From: Candidatus Zixiibacteriota bacterium
GTDB taxonomy: Bacteria > Zixibacteria > MSB-5A5 > GN15 > JAAZOE01
Direction: 5' to 3'
Assembly: GCA_023138975.1 (NCBI GenBank)
Contig: JAGLON010000020.1
Coordinates: forward strand, 30,858 to 94,857
Length of the DNA: 64,000 nucleotides
The notes beneath the pieces were generated by a model. The model saw only the letters and a program-made list of their open reading frames with translations, made no database searches and was not told the origin of the DNA. Within the stretch, counting starts at the first letter, position 1; the number at the start of each line of letters is the position of its first letter. Below are positions 36,250 to 45,425 of this stretch, piece after piece. Made by a program: the position numbers and the translations under genes.

Positions 36250-36327
36250 GAGGAGGTGATACATCGAGAGATTGCTCCCCACACTACCGCCATTACTGGA
36301 CTATTAATGCTTAATTGGGGAGGCGCT

Positions 36328-36516
36328 ATGCCCAAGAGAAAAGAGGAAGTCAGGTATGCCCGGGTCGGTGTTAAAGATGTATGGCACCCTTACGGGCTTC
36401 AATGCTTGAATGTTAACAGGTTTGCAAAAGTAACGAATCTGATTTTGAGGGGAAGGTTTGATTTAATCAATCGGGATTCAGAAATGTCGATTGAAGGTCA
36501 ATCAAGCGGGAATTAA
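36328..36516 (+). CDS. Small basic protein, unknown
   Basis: The 62-residue product starts MPKRKEEVRYARVG behind a strong GGGGAGG site. It is basic, lacks cysteines and hydrophobic segments, and matches no family I know. A GTG frame from 36256 is in phase, but its start lies within another AGGAGG. The promoter side carries a terminator-like hairpin, so the gene may be transcribed from its own leader at about 36250-36327. Confidence 0.5.
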   Translation: MPKRKEEVRYARVGVKDVWHPYGLQCLNVNRFAKVTNLILRGRFDLINRDSEMSIEGQSSGN

Positions 36517-36618
36517 GAAAAGTATATTTGTTATATCACTACTGGTGGGTAATAATATATTTTATCCAAGTAGTTAGTATTGCTAAAAAGTTATTTGAAT
36601 GGTTAACTACTAATAATG

Positions 36619-36651
36619 ACGGGCTCATAATCTTGTGGATGGTGAGCCCGT
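36619..36651. terminator. Hairpin between convergent genes
   Basis: ACGGGCTCA (36619-36627) pairs perfectly with TGAGCCCGT (36643-36651) around a 15-base loop. There is no clear T-run on either side; it probably serves as a bidirectional transcription stop between the small gene and the M16 pair. Confidence 0.6.
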
Positions 36652-36683
36652 AACTATTTATAGTAGTACGTTGTTGCGGCGTA

Positions 36684-38051
36684 TTATTCGACTAATGGTT
36701 TAACCGTAACCGGGCCAAATTTCTCAACTTGAGATTTGATTTCGTCGGCCTTACCTACAAGTACTATTCGATAGTTTTCATAGGGAAAATACCGATTAGT
36801 AATCTGAATAATATCCGCTGGTGTCATCTGGCGCATATTTTCCTGATATTTCTCATAGTGGTCTTTATTAAGCCCATAGAACCAGAGGTTTGTATATATC
36901 CCGGCCAGATCATCATTTGTCTCAAAACTCAGGGGATAAAGCCCTGTACGGTAGTTGATGGTTCCGATTAACTCAGAATCAGGGACAGCTTCAGTTTGGA
37001 TGCGATTCGTTTCACTCAGGATTATCTCCAGCACTTCTCCAACCGATTCATTTTTTGTGAAGGTCGAAATATAGACAATTCCTCCCGGAGTATAGCGTGA
37101 TGAGCGCATGCTGACACCATAGGTAAGCCCTCGTTTAACCCGGATTTCATTTACTAAACGGGAAGTAAACGAGCCTGCGAATGCCGTTCGAGCGGTTTCA
37201 AACGGTATATAATCAGGATGCTTCATAGATAAACCAATATTGCCCAGTCTGATTTGAGTCTGAGTTGCATCTTGTTTATCAAGGATAAGTATTTGTTTAT
37301 CAGTTACCGGCGTAAACTTCGTTTGAGCAGGCGTTATGCCACATATACCGTTCCAGTCTCCGAGATACCGCTCAATCCATTTTTTCACCGTCTTTTTATC
37401 TATATCTCCGCAGACAACTAATAAACAATTGTCGGGTGCGTACGTTTTTCTATAAAATTCAATGATATCATCACGATTCAATAGCGATACTGCCGATATA
37501 TTCCCGGCGGGAATATGAGCGTAGCGGCTATTGCCAAGTACTTCCGCGAATATCTTTTCAGTTGCTATACTTGATGGGTTTTCATATCGGCTTTCGAGTC
37601 CAGCGACGGTACGATTGCGGATTTTAATTAGCTCATCATTGGCGAAAGCGGAATTTAGAAGAATATCCGAGAGTATTTGAAATCCTTTGACTCCGTTTTC
37701 CGCAAGAAATTCGCCGGTAAAACCAGCCGATTCACGGCCACAGAAATTTGAAAGAGTACCTCCGCCGAAAGATATCTCCTCGGCAATTTGTTTGGCGCTT
37801 CGGGATTTTGTTCCTCGCATTAACATTTCATTGCACAGGTTGGCCAGACCCTCTTGGCCCACGGGATCATAGATTGAACCGGCACGGAATGTCATTTCTA
37901 TAGTAAATAGGGGCAACTCGGGACGATTTATGACTCTAACAGTCAAACCATTCTTAAGTTTTATATCCTCAGAAGACGGAAGGTTGATTTTAGCCGAGAC
38001 AAACCCTGAGAGTATAACCGCAAACAATAGTATTCCTACTAATCTTTTCAC
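36684..38051 (-). CDS. M16-family protease homologue, non-catalytic subunit
   Basis: The 455-residue secreted product (signal peptide, cleavage near VSAK) has the M16 two-domain fold with late motifs RTAFAGSFTSRLVNEIRVKRG (split here as RTAFAGSFTSRLV and NEIRVKRGLTYG) and the arginine/tyrosine pair that holds substrate. The zinc motif HxxEH is replaced by NLCNE near residue 70, so it cannot be catalytic. It is translated after the active partner with a four-base overlap, the pattern of heterodimeric bacterial M16 proteases. Confidence 0.9.
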   Translation of the reverse strand: MKRLVGILLFAVILSGFVSAKINLPSSEDIKLKNGLTVRVINRPELPLFTIEMTFRAGSIYDPVGQEGLANLCNEMLMRGTKSRSAKQIAEEISFGGGTLSNFCGRESAGFTGEFLAENGVKGFQILSDILLNSAFANDELIKIRNRTVAGLESRYENPSSIATEKIFAEVLGNSRYAHIPAGNISAVSLLNRDDIIEFYRKTYAPDNCLLVVCGDIDKKTVKKWIERYLGDWNGICGITPAQTKFTPVTDKQILILDKQDATQTQIRLGNIGLSMKHPDYIPFETARTAFAGSFTSRLVNEIRVKRGLTYGVSMRSSRYTPGGIVYISTFTKNESVGEVLEIILSETNRIQTEAVPDSELIGTINYRTGLYPLSFETNDDLAGIYTNLWFYGLNKDHYEKYQENMRQMTPADIIQITNRYFPYENYRIVLVGKADEIKSQVEKFGPVTVKPLVE

Positions 38052-39376
38052 AGAGCACTTCCTTCCGGAATTAAAACCGCGGTGGTAGCTTTGGTTGGCT
38101 TGAAGTATTTAGCCGCTGCCTTTTTTACACTCTCAGATGTGACTGCTTTTACCTGTTCAACAAACCCATACATAGTTCTCCAATCTCCGTATAGAGTTTG
38201 ATAATATCCCAATTCATGAGCGGTGCCGTTATTTGTCTTATAGCCTTTGTAAAAATTGGCAGTGAGGCTGTTTTTCGCCTTTTCCAGCTCATTATCGGTC
38301 GGGCCATTTTGGATGATATCAGCCAATACCGAATCAACGGCCCTCTCAACATCATGATAATCCTTGCCCGGTGTCACGGCAAAATAGAAGTAGAATAAAG
38401 ATGGATCAAATCCCCAACTGAAACCGCCGTACAAGCCCAAAGATAATTCTAGATCATTGACAAGAGTTTGATTCAGTCGGCATGATTCTCCGGTCGTTAA
38501 AATAAATTGCAGCACTTCCAGGGCATGCAGGTCTTGACTATCTTTGTCACCGACATGATATCCGCGCATCAAATGAGCGTACTGAGCCGCTTTATCAACC
38601 GTAACTCGCCGAGGACCTCGTTGTTCAGGTTCATTCCGAACTACTGGCGGCGGCGGCGGACCGGATTTAATATTACCGAAATAGCGTTTCATGAGCTCTA
38701 ACGCCTCATCGGCTTTAAAATCTCCCACAATCACAACTACCGCATTATTTGGAGCGTAATAAGTGCGGTGATATTTAAGGCAGTCTTCACGGGTGATACT
38801 ATTCAAATCTTCCATCCAGCCTAAAACCGGCCAGCTATAGGAGTGAGCCATAAACGCGGTGGCACTGAGCTCTTCCCAGATTATCCCGCTATTATCGTTG
38901 TCGATACTCACTCGACGTTCTTCTTTAACAACGCCCATTTCCGACTCCAGCATTTTCGGCTCAAAGGCCAAATGCTCCATTCGATCGGATTCCATATCGA
39001 CAATCAATTCCAGTTTACTGGATGAAAAATCCTCGTAATATACGGTCAGGTTGTTGCTCGTATAAGCATTTGAATACCCACCGTTGCTTTCCAGCATCAA
39101 ATCAAACATCTGCGGGCCGTATTTTTTGGCGCCATTGAACATCATATGCTCAAAAAAATGTGATATTCCAGTGATTCCTGGACGTTCATTCCGAGAGCCG
39201 ACTTTGAAAAATGTGTAATATGAAATAACCGGAGCGGTATGTTTTTCGAGCATAAGTATCGTTAGCCCGTTGTCCAGTTCAAACTGCTTTACATTATGAG
39301 CAAACTCTGCGGAAACTGATACGCTAAAACAAAGTACCAGCATCGAAGTTAAAAATAAACGAATGATGAGATTCAA
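38048..39376 (-). CDS. M16-family zinc protease, catalytic subunit
   Basis: The 442-residue secreted product has a signal peptide (cleavage near VSAE) and the inverted zinc motif HFFEH (His73, Glu76, His77), with the third ligand Glu153 in KEERR, 76 residues further on. The usual ISHFFEHMMFNG and SNAYTS blocks follow. It pairs with the non-catalytic subunit encoded next. The start is TTG at 39376, four bases after AGGAGG. Such enzymes degrade peptides in the periplasm; no specific substrate is known here. Confidence 0.92.
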   Translation of the reverse strand: MNLIIRLFLTSMLVLCFSVSVSAEFAHNVKQFELDNGLTILMLEKHTAPVISYYTFFKVGSRNERPGITGISHFFEHMMFNGAKKYGPQMFDLMLESNGGYSNAYTSNNLTVYYEDFSSSKLELIVDMESDRMEHLAFEPKMLESEMGVVKEERRVSIDNDNSGIIWEELSATAFMAHSYSWPVLGWMEDLNSITREDCLKYHRTYYAPNNAVVVIVGDFKADEALELMKRYFGNIKSGPPPPPVVRNEPEQRGPRRVTVDKAAQYAHLMRGYHVGDKDSQDLHALEVLQFILTTGESCRLNQTLVNDLELSLGLYGGFSWGFDPSLFYFYFAVTPGKDYHDVERAVDSVLADIIQNGPTDNELEKAKNSLTANFYKGYKTNNGTAHELGYYQTLYGDWRTMYGFVEQVKAVTSESVKKAAAKYFKPTKATTAVLIPEGSAL

Positions 39377-39452
39377 CTTACCTCCTTTTCTATACTTGCC
39401 AGCTTATTAGACTACTATACGGAGCTTGATTACCGAAGTTACGTCAAAATAC

Positions 39453-39481
39453 TTGACCGGAATCGCAAATTTTCGTATTAA
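39453..39481 (+). promoter_or_regulatory. Promoter of the rhodanese gene
   Basis: TTGACC (39453-39458) and TATTAA (39476-39481) are 17 bases apart, about 60 bases upstream of the ATG at 39544. Confidence 0.5.
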
Positions 39482-39543
39482 TCGGTTTCCGGAAGTAACC
39501 AAAAAGACGGGAATAGCGTCATAGCTTGTAAAACAGGATAGAA

Positions 39544-40068
39544 ATGAAAAACTGGTTTATTCAACTAATACTGATTTTGCTATTATCTACTCTTGCCGCA
39601 TTGGCCGTAAATTTCGGGCGAGACGGAGGTATTGCTCTAATTGGTAATTGGCCCTCTCGGACAGCTGCCGGAGAACAGGCCGAAATACCACCTTCCGCTC
39701 AGGAAGACGATCCGCATTTTATTACTCTTGACGATGCGGTAGCAATGTATCAATTGCCGAGTGTCATATTCATCGATGCCCGGGATCCCGAGGACTATGC
39801 TTTCGGCTATATTCACCGGTCGATAAACATCCCCTTTGATTATCTTGATGAATCATGGGAAGCGATTATAGAAAAGCTGGATAAGGAATCTGAATACGTT
39901 ATTTACTGCAGCGGTACTGAATGTGAGTCGTCGCTGTTTTTGGGACGGTATTTGAAAGAGTTAGGATTCTCACATCTATATGTTTTTTATGGTGGCTGGA
40001 GTGAATGGCAAGCGAACAATCTTCCGGTAACAGCCAATGAGGATTTGGATGGGGGAGAGGAATTATGA
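39544..40068 (+). CDS. Membrane-anchored rhodanese-domain protein
   Basis: The 174-residue product has an N-terminal membrane anchor (residues 4-24) and a rhodanese domain (about 60-165): IDARDPEDYAFGYIHRSINIP, then the active Cys in YCSGTECESS, and YGGWSEW. Rhodaneses transfer sulfane sulfur or sense redox. The loop CSGTEC holds two cysteines, so a disulfide is possible. It is translated together with the DoxX/MauE-like protein (ATGA), which also has cysteines, so a shared periplasmic redox or sulfur job is inferred. Confidence 0.88.
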   Translation: MKNWFIQLILILLLSTLAALAVNFGRDGGIALIGNWPSRTAAGEQAEIPPSAQEDDPHFITLDDAVAMYQLPSVIFIDARDPEDYAFGYIHRSINIPFDYLDESWEAIIEKLDKESEYVIYCSGTECESSLFLGRYLKELGFSHLYVFYGGWSEWQANNLPVTANEDLDGGEEL

Positions 40069-40517
40069 AAAATATCCTATCCAATGACTATCTTACGATG
40101 CTATGCCGTTTAGCGTTCGGTCTGATTTTTATTTTTGCGGCCATCGATAAAATCGCACATCCTGATCAATTTGCTCGAGTTGTCTTTAATTATCACCTGG
40201 TTCCGGGCAGTCTGATTAATTTGTTTGCTCTGATACTTCCAATGTCAGAATTAATAGCAGGTGTCTGCCTTATTACTGGAGTTTTTTACAAAGGGGCTCG
40301 GAATTATCTGGTATTTTTAATGCTGATTTTTATAGTGGCGATTTCTGTTAATATTTTTCGAGGCATTAACCTGGAATGCGGTTGTTTTTCGGTCAGCTCA
40401 AAGGCAAAATCACACGGTTTGCAATTAATATATCGTGACATCCTGATGCTTTTACCCGGTATCGTATTATTAATTTCACAAAGCCGGAAGTGGATGCTTC
40501 AGAAAATCACCGGATAA
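40065..40517 (+). CDS. DoxX/MauE-family membrane protein
   Basis: The 150-residue product has four membrane helices (about 10-30, 48-70, 78-96, 122-140). It carries the family block LIFIFAAIDKIAHPDQFA and the conserved NLECGCFS with two cysteines at the third helix end. MauE/DoxX proteins are linked with thiol-disulfide and quinone chemistry. It overlaps the rhodanese gene by four bases. Its stop lies three bases from that of the convergent pilQ. Confidence 0.85.
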   Translation: MKNILSNDYLTMLCRLAFGLIFIFAAIDKIAHPDQFARVVFNYHLVPGSLINLFALILPMSELIAGVCLITGVFYKGARNYLVFLMLIFIVAISVNIFRGINLECGCFSVSSKAKSHGLQLIYRDILMLLPGIVLLISQSRKWMLQKITG

Positions 40518-40520
40518 ACG

Positions 40521-41813
40521 CTACTCAATTATCTTAGGCGTTATCATGATCAATAGATCCTTGGTCTGGACCTCGGTTGTTTTATGCGTAAATAATTTAC
40601 CAAGAATCGGTATTGACCCCAGTAAAAATAAACTGGTTTCCTTTTCTATTTGAACTTCTTTCAATAATCCGCCCAAGACTAGTGTCTCATTATTTTTCAC
40701 AATAACAGTTGTAAAGAGAGAGCGTTTTGAAGTTATCGGCTTTTGATTGTCAGTCGGACCGGAATAACCAATGATTTCCTCAACAATCGGATTAACGGTT
40801 AATGTAATTGTTGAATCGTCATTAATCCTGGGAGTAACTTCTAAAGATATTCCTACTTCTTCATCTTGAAATGTAACAATATCCTGAACGACCGCACCTT
40901 CGGAGAAGCGATTGATAGTCTGAATTGGAATTATCGTCTGAATGTCAATGACTGCCTTTTCATTTTCAAGGGTTGTCACTCTGGGGTTTGAAAGCAACTT
41001 GGCATTATCTCTCTGGCTGAGAAAATCCAGGACGATATCCAATTGACCAACGCTGAGATAACCGAGCTGCCAATTGCCGTCTTCAAGCGGCATGACGCCT
41101 ATATTATTTCCTTCACCACCTGATGAGGACTCTTCTGAGCCGCTTGTGCCCGGAGTTTCAACGCCTCCGAGTGAGGCCGAAACCGATTTCGGCCAGTTAA
41201 TTCCGAGTTTTTCTTCTTTACTTAAATTAGTCTCTATAATCTTGGCTTCAATTGTTATTTGCCGCCTCTTACGATCAATCTTTTCAATCAGGCTATAAAT
41301 CATATCATGGATTGGAGGATAATCAAAAACTACCAACTCATTACTTATTCTCTGGGATTGTGTGCCTGAACCTTGTTCCGCACCAACTGAAACGGACTTT
41401 CCTTTATCAGATAGGAGAGGTTGAATCGCAGCCGCGGCATCGGCGGCAGTTATGTACTTTAACAGATATGTTTCCGGGACAACTTCTCCGGCAACCCATT
41501 TGTCTTGAGTTTTGACAATGATTATATCTTCGTTGATATAGTAGTTGTATCCATTTGGCAGGAGTATCGCGTCTAGAGCCGCCCCCAGAACCACATCGGT
41601 CAGGGTAATTGATATATCGCCGGTCACATCGGAAGAGACAACTAAGTTTAGGTTATTCTGGGCAGCAATCATTTTAAGCACAGTTCCGATTGGTGTATCG
41701 TCAAATGTCATACTGACCAGACTGCCGGTATTTATAGGGGCTGCCGCCAAGCTCCCGGATAATAGAATCCAGAGAACTGTCATAACCGTAAGTGCTTTCT
41801 TTAGCCGTTTCAA
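40521..41813 (-). CDS. pilQ: Type IV pilus secretin
   Basis: PilQ forms the outer-membrane ring through which the pilus passes. The 430-residue product has a signal peptide and an STN-like N-terminal domain (VSMTFDDTPIGTVLKMIAAQ). One secretin N-type domain is followed by a Gly/Ser-rich loop (about 225-245). The C-terminal secretin barrel has VTTLENEKAVI, VGISLEVTPRIN and VLGGLLKE. It is short because it lacks the AMIN domains and most N-repeats of larger PilQ. It is last in the pilus operon, overlapping pilP by four bases. Confidence 0.9.
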   Translation of the reverse strand: MKRLKKALTVMTVLWILLSGSLAAAPINTGSLVSMTFDDTPIGTVLKMIAAQNNLNLVVSSDVTGDISITLTDVVLGAALDAILLPNGYNYYINEDIIIVKTQDKWVAGEVVPETYLLKYITAADAAAAIQPLLSDKGKSVSVGAEQGSGTQSQRISNELVVFDYPPIHDMIYSLIEKIDRKRRQITIEAKIIETNLSKEEKLGINWPKSVSASLGGVETPGTSGSEESSSGGEGNNIGVMPLEDGNWQLGYLSVGQLDIVLDFLSQRDNAKLLSNPRVTTLENEKAVIDIQTIIPIQTINRFSEGAVVQDIVTFQDEEVGISLEVTPRINDDSTITLTVNPIVEEIIGYSGPTDNQKPITSKRSLFTTVIVKNNETLVLGGLLKEVQIEKETSLFLLGSIPILGKLFTHKTTEVQTKDLLIMITPKIIE

Positions 41814-42289
41814 GTTGACTCCTTTTTCGGACGCAATGTTAGCGTCTTACCGTCTTTTTTCAACTTTACAAAATCAGTAGCTATTTCTTCAATACTGTAG
41901 CCCAAAATTACGTCACCGACTTTGACAACTTTTCCGTTAATCAGGGCCTGTGCATTGGCCTTGCGATAGAGGATACCCAAGAGGTGCAGTTCTATATTCC
42001 GGTTAACCCGTACTTGCACCGTAGTATAATTATGATAAAACGGGTCTTTATCAGTCTTTATATTCTTAAATTCGACAAAGACAGAATCAGAGACGGGAGT
42101 CGGTGAATCAGATGCGGCATCGGTATTGTATGCACCCGGAGCAGCAGATGATAATAAATCCGATTGTTGCTCCCTATCGGTTCGGTTGCGTTTATTCATT
42201 CGCTCTGTAATACTGGAATAACCCCAGATTGATACAGCGATTAAAACGCAAAAGACAACTATTTTTCGTACCTTATCACTCAATTTCAA
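41810..42289 (-). CDS. pilP: PilP-like pilus assembly protein
   Basis: The 159-residue product has an N-terminal membrane segment (residues 8-26) instead of the lipoprotein signal usual in PilP. A polar linker follows, then a C-terminal HR/GspC-like beta domain (LHLLGILYRKANAQALINGK, VGDVILGYSIEEI). PilP links the PilN-PilO complex to the PilQ secretin. The assignment rests on this fold and on position between pilO and pilQ, overlapping both. Confidence 0.75.
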   Translation of the reverse strand: MKLSDKVRKIVVFCVLIAVSIWGYSSITERMNKRNRTDREQQSDLLSSAAPGAYNTDAASDSPTPVSDSVFVEFKNIKTDKDPFYHNYTTVQVRVNRNIELHLLGILYRKANAQALINGKVVKVGDVILGYSIEEIATDFVKLKKDGKTLTLRPKKEST

Positions 42290-42848
42290 GTATCCCCAGT
42301 CGATTGTTTAGTCCGGCAACAAACGCGATATCCATCCTGCATTCTGGATATAGCTCATCAGAGCCCGTAATCCTTGTCTCAGAGAGATGATCGAAATAAG
42401 TGTTGCATTCAATATCCTCTATCAGGCTTGTGAGGCTTATATACTTTCCCTTGATTTTTATATGAATAGGAATATAAACACGAGCCTCGGCACTTTCCCA
42501 TTTTCGCAAAAAATGAATAACTTCATTCAAAGATGGAGTGATTTCTTCTAATTCATAACCTGGCCGGTGACAGAGAGAATCAATAGTTTTGTAGAGTAAA
42601 ATCACCTCATGATCGCCGGAAAAGGCAACCTCACCCAGGCCAAGCGCCGTGCAAACCGAATCGTATTCATATCTTTTAGATTCAATTTCAGCCAGAGCGA
42701 TACTATAGGCTCTGAGTTTGCGTTCCTCGACCTTGATATTATTTGTCAAATCGGTCGTTCGAGCGCTGAGCGGTTTATGAAATCCCAAGTACCAGATCAT
42801 GTAGATTCCGCAAATAATAACCACGCATGTAATTAGAGTCTTATTCAT
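42276..42848 (-). CDS. pilO: PilO-like pilus alignment protein
   Basis: The 190-residue product has one N-terminal membrane helix (about 5-22), a coiled coil (30-65) and a ferredoxin-like C-terminal domain (VYIPIHIKIKGKYISLTSLI is the characteristic strand-helix). PilO pairs with PilN in the inner membrane. Sequence similarity to known PilO is weak by eye, but architecture and operon position are decisive. It overlaps pilMN by four bases. Confidence 0.78.
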   Translation of the reverse strand: MNKTLITCVVIICGIYMIWYLGFHKPLSARTTDLTNNIKVEERKLRAYSIALAEIESKRYEYDSVCTALGLGEVAFSGDHEVILLYKTIDSLCHRPGYELEEITPSLNEVIHFLRKWESAEARVYIPIHIKIKGKYISLTSLIEDIECNTYFDHLSETRITGSDELYPECRMDIAFVAGLNNRLGILEIE

Positions 42849-44422
42849 ACCTGAGTGTCCATGTTAATTTGGAATTGCAAATCGAATTTATCGTTCTTTC
42901 TCTGTTTGTGATGATTCGTGACTTCAATATTGCGCAGGAAGGGAAGCTTTCGAAGAGATTCCACATACTGAGCCAGGATAATTTCAGGAGAGAAGTCGCC
43001 TATTTTGACATGCCCCACGAGGCGCAGACGAAGACCTTCTTCTTGATTTTTGAAATATATATCCGTCAGGTTTAGTTCTTTTGGTAAATCCCTGGAGAGC
43101 GTTTTTAAAATTATATTGAAATGTGAATCCTGCTTGGTCTCAGTCAATCGTAAATAGCTTTTTCCCCGTCTGAGTTTTCCAGCCAGATTTAGATAACCCT
43201 GATAAGCCTCTGACTGCTCATAAGCAAGCACGTCTGTTTTCTTGGCATCTAATTTTGAAAGTAGATATTCCTCGGTGCGAAGATTTACTAAGTGTAACGA
43301 TGCAACTAATAAAATAGTCAAAACCGCGGCTGTGCTGACTCGCCGAATAAATTTGTTTTGATTAATCTTTTTTAGTACCGTTTCCGGGATTAACGGGTGT
43401 ATATCAGGTGATACGCAAGCTGTTTGTATAACGGGAAGATAGTTGCTGTTTTGCCGCAGTTTATTATCTTTAAAAAGACTTTTATAACTGTCTATGTGAG
43501 CAATGTTGACGCAGGGAATACCGGTAATCGTATTTATATGGGACTGCAGTTTTTGGTTTTCAGCCAGTGGTCCGGTTATAATAATATTTTTGATTTCGCT
43601 TATACGGCTTTGCGCTATATACAAGTCCTGGAATGATTGCAGTTCAGCAGTAAGAGCTTCAAGATTGGAAATTCCGACATCTACATTTTCATCTAGAAAT
43701 GGAGTAGTAACAAACTCCTGATAAAATTCCAGTTTACCATTGTGAATAAATAGCGCCATGCTAGTGTTACTATCATCAAGATGTAATAGAATCTGGCGCT
43801 CGCCATAGTTTTTAATATCGGAGCTACTTATAATACTCGACAATATACAGGGCAGGAAATTGATCTGTCCAATCTTTATTTTCGCTGATGTTAGTTTGCT
43901 GAATAGTTCTTCAATAATAAAAGATTTAGCTGCTACAATATTAATTCCCACAAAGGGCGTCTCGCCTCTGAGAATCTTAACAACCGTTTCAAAATACACA
44001 ATACTCTCAGAAAATGGAAAAGGAAAGAGCTTTTCACCCTCCCACATAACTGCCTGATTCAACTCAACAGCCGGCATTTTGGGAAGAAACATTCGTCTGA
44101 AAGCAACATCGTGCCTTAATAGGCCAATATTTACCGGGATGTTTCCAGTTTTATACAGGTTGCGGTATTTTTGAATTTCCCCAATAATAGTATCTATATG
44201 CGAGCTTAAGTTAGCAGGTTCATCGCTATCGAAAGTATGTTTTTTTATGTCAAGAATCAAAGTCTTATTGAACAATTTTTTACAGAAGCAAAGAGTAAAC
44301 CCTGATTCGTCCAGTACACAACCGATTCGGCCGCCGAAGCGTACCGCAAACGGGGGCTTTTCGGCTTCATTCTTGTTTTGCGTCGAAGTATCGGCGTTTT
44401 GTTTACTATTTAGCATATCCAT
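42845..44422 (-). CDS. PilM-PilN fusion protein
   Basis: The 525-residue product has an N-terminal actin-like PilM part (residues about 25-340: VNIGLLRHDVAFRRMFLPKM, WEGEKLFPF, LHLDDSNTSMALFI). A membrane helix (about 360-382) and a PilN-like periplasmic part follow, with a coiled coil (LRTEEYLLSKLDAKKTDVLA) and a ferredoxin-like end (LPKELNLTDIYFKNQEEGLR). In most bacteria these are two proteins, with the PilN N-terminus docking on PilM. Here the PilN cytosolic tail is continuous with PilM, which would tether the complex permanently. No frameshift or internal start suggests two products. Confidence 0.82.
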   Translation of the reverse strand: MDMLNSKQNADTSTQNKNEAEKPPFAVRFGGRIGCVLDESGFTLCFCKKLFNKTLILDIKKHTFDSDEPANLSSHIDTIIGEIQKYRNLYKTGNIPVNIGLLRHDVAFRRMFLPKMPAVELNQAVMWEGEKLFPFPFSESIVYFETVVKILRGETPFVGINIVAAKSFIIEELFSKLTSAKIKIGQINFLPCILSSIISSSDIKNYGERQILLHLDDSNTSMALFIHNGKLEFYQEFVTTPFLDENVDVGISNLEALTAELQSFQDLYIAQSRISEIKNIIITGPLAENQKLQSHINTITGIPCVNIAHIDSYKSLFKDNKLRQNSNYLPVIQTACVSPDIHPLIPETVLKKINQNKFIRRVSTAAVLTILLVASLHLVNLRTEEYLLSKLDAKKTDVLAYEQSEAYQGYLNLAGKLRRGKSYLRLTETKQDSHFNIILKTLSRDLPKELNLTDIYFKNQEEGLRLRLVGHVKIGDFSPEIILAQYVESLRKLPFLRNIEVTNHHKQRKNDKFDLQFQINMDTQV

Positions 44423-44466
44423 CTAAAGACTCTACTTCCAAGTTGATGCAGGATAATAATCCCGTA

Positions 44467-44916
44467 TCAGAAGGTGACTATTATTGAATCTGCTCCACCG
44501 AGCGAAATCAAACGGCGGTTGCTGCGATCGTAGATATAATTTGAACCCCAGGCGTCAGACATATACTCGTTTCCAGAAATATCAATGTAGGGTCCATTCC
44601 AACCCAAACGAGTGAACTTATTATATGCACTAACAGAATCCGGCTTTATCCCAAGTTCGGCAAGTGAGACCGGAGTATGGCCAACATCGCCTTCAAAACC
44701 TTTATTGGTGTATCGCCCGGCTGCTACAGCCAGTGCGTTTCCTATAATTGCCCGCTTCAAAGTTTGCATTTCAGACTGAGTTGCGGTAATTCTTGAGCTT
44801 TCTGTTATATTGCCCATTTTAGGAATCGCAACTGCGGCAACTATTCCTAACACGATAATTATGATGACCAATTCCATTAAAGTAAATCCGGATTGGTTCT
44901 TTAAATAATTAGTCAT
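44467..44916 (-). CDS. Type IV prepilin-like protein, second pilin
   Basis: The 149-residue prepilin has a 10-residue leader MTNYLKNQSG followed by the cleavage-type sequence FTLMELV, with Glu5 present, and a long hydrophobic helix ending AVAIPKM. The globular part has a GspG-like turn and YDRSNRRLISLGGAD at the end, with no cysteine. ATG 44916 is chosen because the leader is then standard; the longer frame starts inside the upstream pilin. It is a probable major or minor pilin and substrate of PilD. Confidence 0.88.
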   Translation of the reverse strand: MTNYLKNQSGFTLMELVIIIIVLGIVAAVAIPKMGNITESSRITATQSEMQTLKRAIIGNALAVAAGRYTNKGFEGDVGHTPVSLAELGIKPDSVSAYNKFTRLGWNGPYIDISGNEYMSDAWGSNYIYDRSNRRLISLGGADSIIVTF

Positions 44917-44920
44917 CGAA

Positions 44921-45343
44921 TTACCAGTTGTTTTCACCAGAAGAATTTGTATTCGGCCAGATCTCTCCGCTGGCTGCATTGTAGACCCAGCCGCAATTAG
45001 TGCCGACTACGGTTCCTTTTGTGACACCGGCAACAATGCTGTCCGGATAGTTGGCCTCAGTGCAATAGGGGTTTCCGGGAATATCCTGCTGCATGACAAC
45101 ACCTATTGTCTGCAGGCTGTCTAACCCGGGCCATGTAGCATTTCCGGTTTGTACTGCCTGGTTGGCATAGTAAATCGTTATTCCTGAACGTATTCCGCCC
45201 AAAGCACTGCGGCAAGCAGCTTCTTTGGCATCACTACTAATATCTTGATATTTAGGAATTGCGATTGCGGCCAAAATTCCCAGGACAACTATAATTATAA
45301 CCAGTTCTATAAGCGTAAATCCACGACTCTGATTAAGACGCAT
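44921..45343 (-). CDS. Type IV prepilin, first pilin
   Basis: The 140-residue prepilin has leader MRLNQSRG, cleavage before FTLIELV (Glu5 present) and a helix ending AAIAIPKYQDIS. The globular end has three cysteines (in ACRSA, NPYCTEA and TNCGW), so at least one disulfide is possible, unlike the second pilin. It has a good AGGAG site and an 82-base spacer upstream, which may hold its own promoter for higher expression. Confidence 0.9.
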   Translation of the reverse strand: MRLNQSRGFTLIELVIIIVVLGILAAIAIPKYQDISSDAKEAACRSALGGIRSGITIYYANQAVQTGNATWPGLDSLQTIGVVMQQDIPGNPYCTEANYPDSIVAGVTKGTVVGTNCGWVYNAASGEIWPNTNSSGENNW

Positions 45344-45425
45344 TTCACCACTCCTTTATTACTTTTTGTGTGACTTATTCTTCTATAAATGTATATCGGA
45401 TTATAACTTGTGTAGTTTAGCATGG

